From Actinomycetota bacterium (GTDB taxonomy: Bacteria; Actinomycetota; Thermoleophilia; Gaiellales; Gaiellaceae), in NCBI GenBank assembly GCA_020029625.1, contig JAIBJP010000014.1, forward strand, positions 1-22,659: DNA of 22,659 nt, given 5' to 3'. Below, one piece after another: positions 20,563 to 22,659 of this stretch. The position numbers were made by a program, and so were the translations under genes. Every line of letters starts with the position of its first letter. Position 1 is the first letter of the stretch. The notes beneath the pieces were generated by a model. It did not search any database, was not told where the DNA came from, and saw only the letters and a list, made by a program, of their open reading frames with translations.

Positions 20563-21516
20563 CTAGGTAGGCTCTTGGCCGGCGTAGAGCCCGCCGGCGA
20601 GGTACTTCAACCCCGAGTCGACCTGGATAGTGACGACTCGCCGGCCTGGCCCAAGACGACGGGCAAGAGCGAGCGCCGCCGCGATGTTCGCTCCGGTGGA
20701 CGGACCGGAGATGAGGCCCTCCTCCTGCGCGGCGCGACGGACCATGGCAAAGGCTTCTGCCTCGGGAACGGCGATCACTTCGTCGACGTCCTCCTGTGCG
20801 AGCATCGGCGGCCAGAAGCCGATGCCGCCACCCTCGATGTGGTGGGTGCCGCTTCGTCCTTCCGAGAGAGCGGGAGACTCGGCCGGCTCGACGGCAACGC
20901 GGTGAAGACTCGGCGCCGAGGCTTTGATCTCTCGCGTCACCCCGAGGAAGCAGCCGGCTGTGCCGATGTAGGCGCAAAAAGCGTCCGGCGGCCCCTCGAG
21001 CTGCTCGAGGATCTCGCGCCCGAGGCCCCGGTAGCCCTCGATCATGTCCGTGTTGCGGAACTGGTCGGTGGCGTAGCCGTCCACCTCCTCGACGATCTCG
21101 GCCGCCCGCTCCATCATCCGGGGGATCAGCTGGGGTGTGATTCCTTCCGGGCTCGAGAGGAGCTCGACGTCGGCCCCGAAGGCCTCCATCGTCCTGATCT
21201 TCTCGACGGCGAACGCATCCGACGTGACGATCCGCAGCGGATAGCCCTTGACTGCGCACACGAAGGCGAGGGACGAACCGGTGCTGCCGCCCGTGTACTC
21301 GACCACCGTCTGGCCGGGACTCAAGCGGCCGGCCCGCTCGGCGCCCTCGATCATCGCCAGGGCCATGCGGTCCTTGTACGACCCGGTCGGATTGTTGGCC
21401 TCGAGCTTGACCCAGATCTCGCCCGCGCTCGCATCGGCGAGGCGTGTCAGGCGGACTAGGGGGGTTCCGCCGATCGCATCGAGCATCGCAGCGCGCTCTC
21501 CGGTCGCGGTCGCCAT
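20563..21516 (-). CDS. Cysteine-synthase-like PLP-dependent enzyme
   Basis: This 317-residue fold-type II PLP enzyme is closest in layout to O-acetylserine sulfhydrylase/cystathionine beta-synthase. I-G-G-T-P-L-V-R-L (15-23) opens the fold. N-P-T-G-S-Y-K-D-R (42-50) holds the PLP lysine (Lys48), and T-G-G-S-T-G (75-80) binds the substrate carboxylate. I-G-T-A-G-C-F-L-G replaces the usual G-T-G-G-T-x-x-G phosphate loop, and E-G-G-G-I-G-F-W-P-P and G-P-S-T-G-A-N follow. The Asn-Pro-Thr-Gly before Ser-x-Lys and the altered phosphate loop differ from classical CysK, so substrate is uncertain; cysteine synthesis is the default guess. ATG 21516 is preferred over GTG 21531: it lies 6 nt after a -10-like TATGGT and gives the usual N-terminal length. 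Confidence 0.85.
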   Translation of the reverse strand: MATATGERAAMLDAIGGTPLVRLTRLADASAGEIWVKLEANNPTGSYKDRMALAMIEGAERAGRLSPGQTVVEYTGGSTGSSLAFVCAVKGYPLRIVTSDAFAVEKIRTMEAFGADVELLSSPEGITPQLIPRMMERAAEIVEEVDGYATDQFRNTDMIEGYRGLGREILEQLEGPPDAFCAYIGTAGCFLGVTREIKASAPSLHRVAVEPAESPALSEGRSGTHHIEGGGIGFWPPMLAQEDVDEVIAVPEAEAFAMVRRAAQEEGLISGPSTGANIAAALALARRLGPGRRVVTIQVDSGLKYLAGGLYAGQEPT

Positions 21517-21522
21517 CGCGCG

Positions 21523-21532
21523 ACCATACACT
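21523..21532. promoter_or_regulatory. Back-to-back -10 elements for PLP enzyme and RNase J
   Basis: ACCATACACT carries TATGGT on the minus strand (21528-21523), 6 nt before ATG 21516, and TACACT on the plus strand (21527-21532), 7 nt before ATG 21540. Both match the consensus at 4/6, share two bases, and fit leaderless mRNAs. Neither start has a Shine-Dalgarno site, and only 23 bp separate the two start codons. Confidence 0.5.
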
Positions 21533-21539
21533 TTCGCGA

Positions 21540-22659
21540 ATGGCCGGTTCCACGCGACTGATCCCGCTCGGCGGCCTGGGCGAGGTCGGGAAGAACATGA
21601 TGGTCGTGGAATCCGATGAGGGCATCGTCGTGATCGACGCGGGCCTTTCCTTCCCTCGAGACGAGCACCTCGGCGTCGATCTCGTGCTGCCCGACTTCAG
21701 CTACCTGCGAGACCACGAAGACGACGTCCGCGCCCTCGTCATCACGCATGGGCACGAGGATCACACCGGGGCGCTTCCGTTTCTCCTCCGCGAGGTACGC
21801 GTTCCCGAGATCTGGGCGACCCGCCTGACCCTCGGCCTCATCCAGTCGAAGCTCGACGAGCACGGGCTCTTGAAGAGCGCCGAGCTGTTCGAGATCGAGC
21901 CTGAAGGCGGAGCGGTTCAGATCGGCCCCTATCGCGCCGAGTTCGTGCGTATGGCGCATTCGATTCCCGATGCCGTCGCCGTCATCCTCGAGACGCCGGG
22001 CGGGCGGGTCGTGCACACGGGCGACTACAAGATCGACCACACGCCGGTCGACGGCTTTCGCACGGATCTCGGCAAGCTCGCCGACCTCGGCAACCGCGGC
22101 GTGGACATCCTGCTCGGCGATTCCACGAACGCCGAGCGCCCGGGCGTGACGCTGTCGGAGAAGACCGTGGGCGAGGTCTTCCGTCAGATCATCCCGCAGC
22201 GCGAGGGGCGCGTCCTGATCGCCTCGTTCGCCTCGAACGTCCACCGGGTGCAACAGGCGATCGACGTGGCCCTCCAGGACGAGCGCAAGGTCTGCCTGAT
22301 CGGGCGCTCCCTCCGCAAGAACGTCAACATCGCGCGCAACCTGGGATACCTGGAGGTGCCGGAGGACATCCTCGTCAAGCCGGACCTGCTGCCCGAGCTC
22401 GCCCCGGACGAGACGATGATTCTCTGCACGGGAAGCCAGGGCGAGCCCATGTCGGCTCTGACGCGCATGGCCTACCACGATCACCCCTTCGTCCAGGTGG
22501 AGGAGGGGGACACGGTGATCATCTCGGCCAAGCCCGTGCCCGGAAACGAGCTGCGGGTCCACGACACGATCAACCGGCTCGCGCGCTCCGGAGCAGAGGT
22601 CCTCCATCAGGAGATCGCGCCGGTGCACGTCTCCGGTCACGGTCACGCCGAGGAGCTCA
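21540..22659 (+). CDS. rnj: Ribonuclease J (partial, runs off the window end)
   Basis: RNase J is a beta-CASP metallo-beta-lactamase nuclease with endo- and 5'-to-3' exonuclease activity in mRNA decay and rRNA maturation. The visible 373 residues start M-A-G-S-T-R-L-I-P-L-G-G-L-G-E-V-G-K-N-M. They contain the zinc motif T-H-G-H-E-D-H-T-G (His70, His72, Asp74, His75), the H-T-G-D-Y-K motif, L-G-D-S-T-N, the beta-CASP block S-F-A-S-N-V-H-R, C-T-G-S-Q-G-E-P, and the late S-G-H-G-H-A-E-E. The remaining C-terminal domain lies outside the window and no stop is reached. The dapA-rnj order of actinobacteria is interrupted by the PLP-enzyme gene on the opposite strand. The ATG has a -10-like TACACT 7 nt upstream. 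Confidence 0.96.
   Translation, partial: MAGSTRLIPLGGLGEVGKNMMVVESDEGIVVIDAGLSFPRDEHLGVDLVLPDFSYLRDHEDDVRALVITHGHEDHTGALPFLLREVRVPEIWATRLTLGLIQSKLDEHGLLKSAELFEIEPEGGAVQIGPYRAEFVRMAHSIPDAVAVILETPGGRVVHTGDYKIDHTPVDGFRTDLGKLADLGNRGVDILLGDSTNAERPGVTLSEKTVGEVFRQIIPQREGRVLIASFASNVHRVQQAIDVALQDERKVCLIGRSLRKNVNIARNLGYLEVPEDILVKPDLLPELAPDETMILCTGSQGEPMSALTRMAYHDHPFVQVEEGDTVIISAKPVPGNELRVHDTINRLARSGAEVLHQEIAPVHVSGHGHAEEL

Noticed and set aside
1..22659. CRISPR arrays, tRNA/rRNA genes, insertion sequences, phage genes or att sites
   Set aside because: Reading both strands I saw no regularly spaced repeats, tRNA cloverleaf with CCA-type end, transposase motif or integrase; the region looks like stable chromosomal core with a few inserted genes.

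Overview
The window is 22.7 kb of high-GC chromosomal DNA with about 22 protein genes packed almost end to end. No tRNA, rRNA, CRISPR array, insertion sequence or prophage is visible. Gene content and order (rimP-nusA-ylxR-infB, ylxP-rbfA-nrnA-truB, ribF, rpsO-pnp, M16 peptidase-dapB-dapA, RNase J) match the translation/RNA-metabolism and lysine block of Actinomycetota. Features that suggest a deep-branching lineage such as Thermoleophilia are a short IF2 without the very long N-terminus of streptomycetes and mycobacteria, and candidate leaderless starts. The class-level placement is inference.

Layout. (1) 52-1133: a cupin gene, a convergent small secreted or membrane-anchored repeat protein, and the upstream region of rimP. 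(2) 1134-5272: an intrinsic terminator-like hairpin, then rimP-nusA-ylxR-infB with 4-25 bp overlaps; NusA carries an unusual Cys3His motif. (3) 5286-6491, minus: M48 membrane protease. (4) 6510-11109: ylxP, rbfA, nrnA, truB, an MFS exporter and ribF, mostly coupled by 4-bp stop/start overlaps. (5) 11149-12715: a small zinc-ribbon protein converging on, and overlapping, a gamma-glutamyltransferase-family gene. (6) 12789-15649: rpsO and pnp with a long stem-loop between them, as in the classical rpsO-pnp arrangement. (7) 15820-17721: an unrecognised 8-TM protein with an internal duplication, divergent from a geranylgeranyl-reductase-family flavoprotein. (8) 17736-20561: M16 peptidase-dapB-dapA. 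(9) 20563-21516, minus: a cysteine-synthase-like PLP enzyme, divergent from RNase J, which runs off the window end.

How the genes work together. The plus-strand backbone makes the machinery for transcription elongation (NusA), ribosome maturation (RimP, RbfA), initiation (IF2), tRNA modification (TruB), RNA turnover (NrnA, PNPase, RNase J), flavin cofactors (RibF) and diaminopimelate/lysine (DapB, DapA). Minus-strand genes sit at the joints between backbone blocks. Several transcription units appear to begin with no Shine-Dalgarno sequence and a -10-like hexamer 6-7 nt before the start codon, while internal genes have Shine-Dalgarno sites or overlap the preceding gene. I found no clear new defence or mobile system. 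The best leads are the NusA Cys3His motif, the terminator-like element ahead of rimP-nusA, the back-to-back leaderless divergent promoters, and the duplicated membrane protein beside the reductase.
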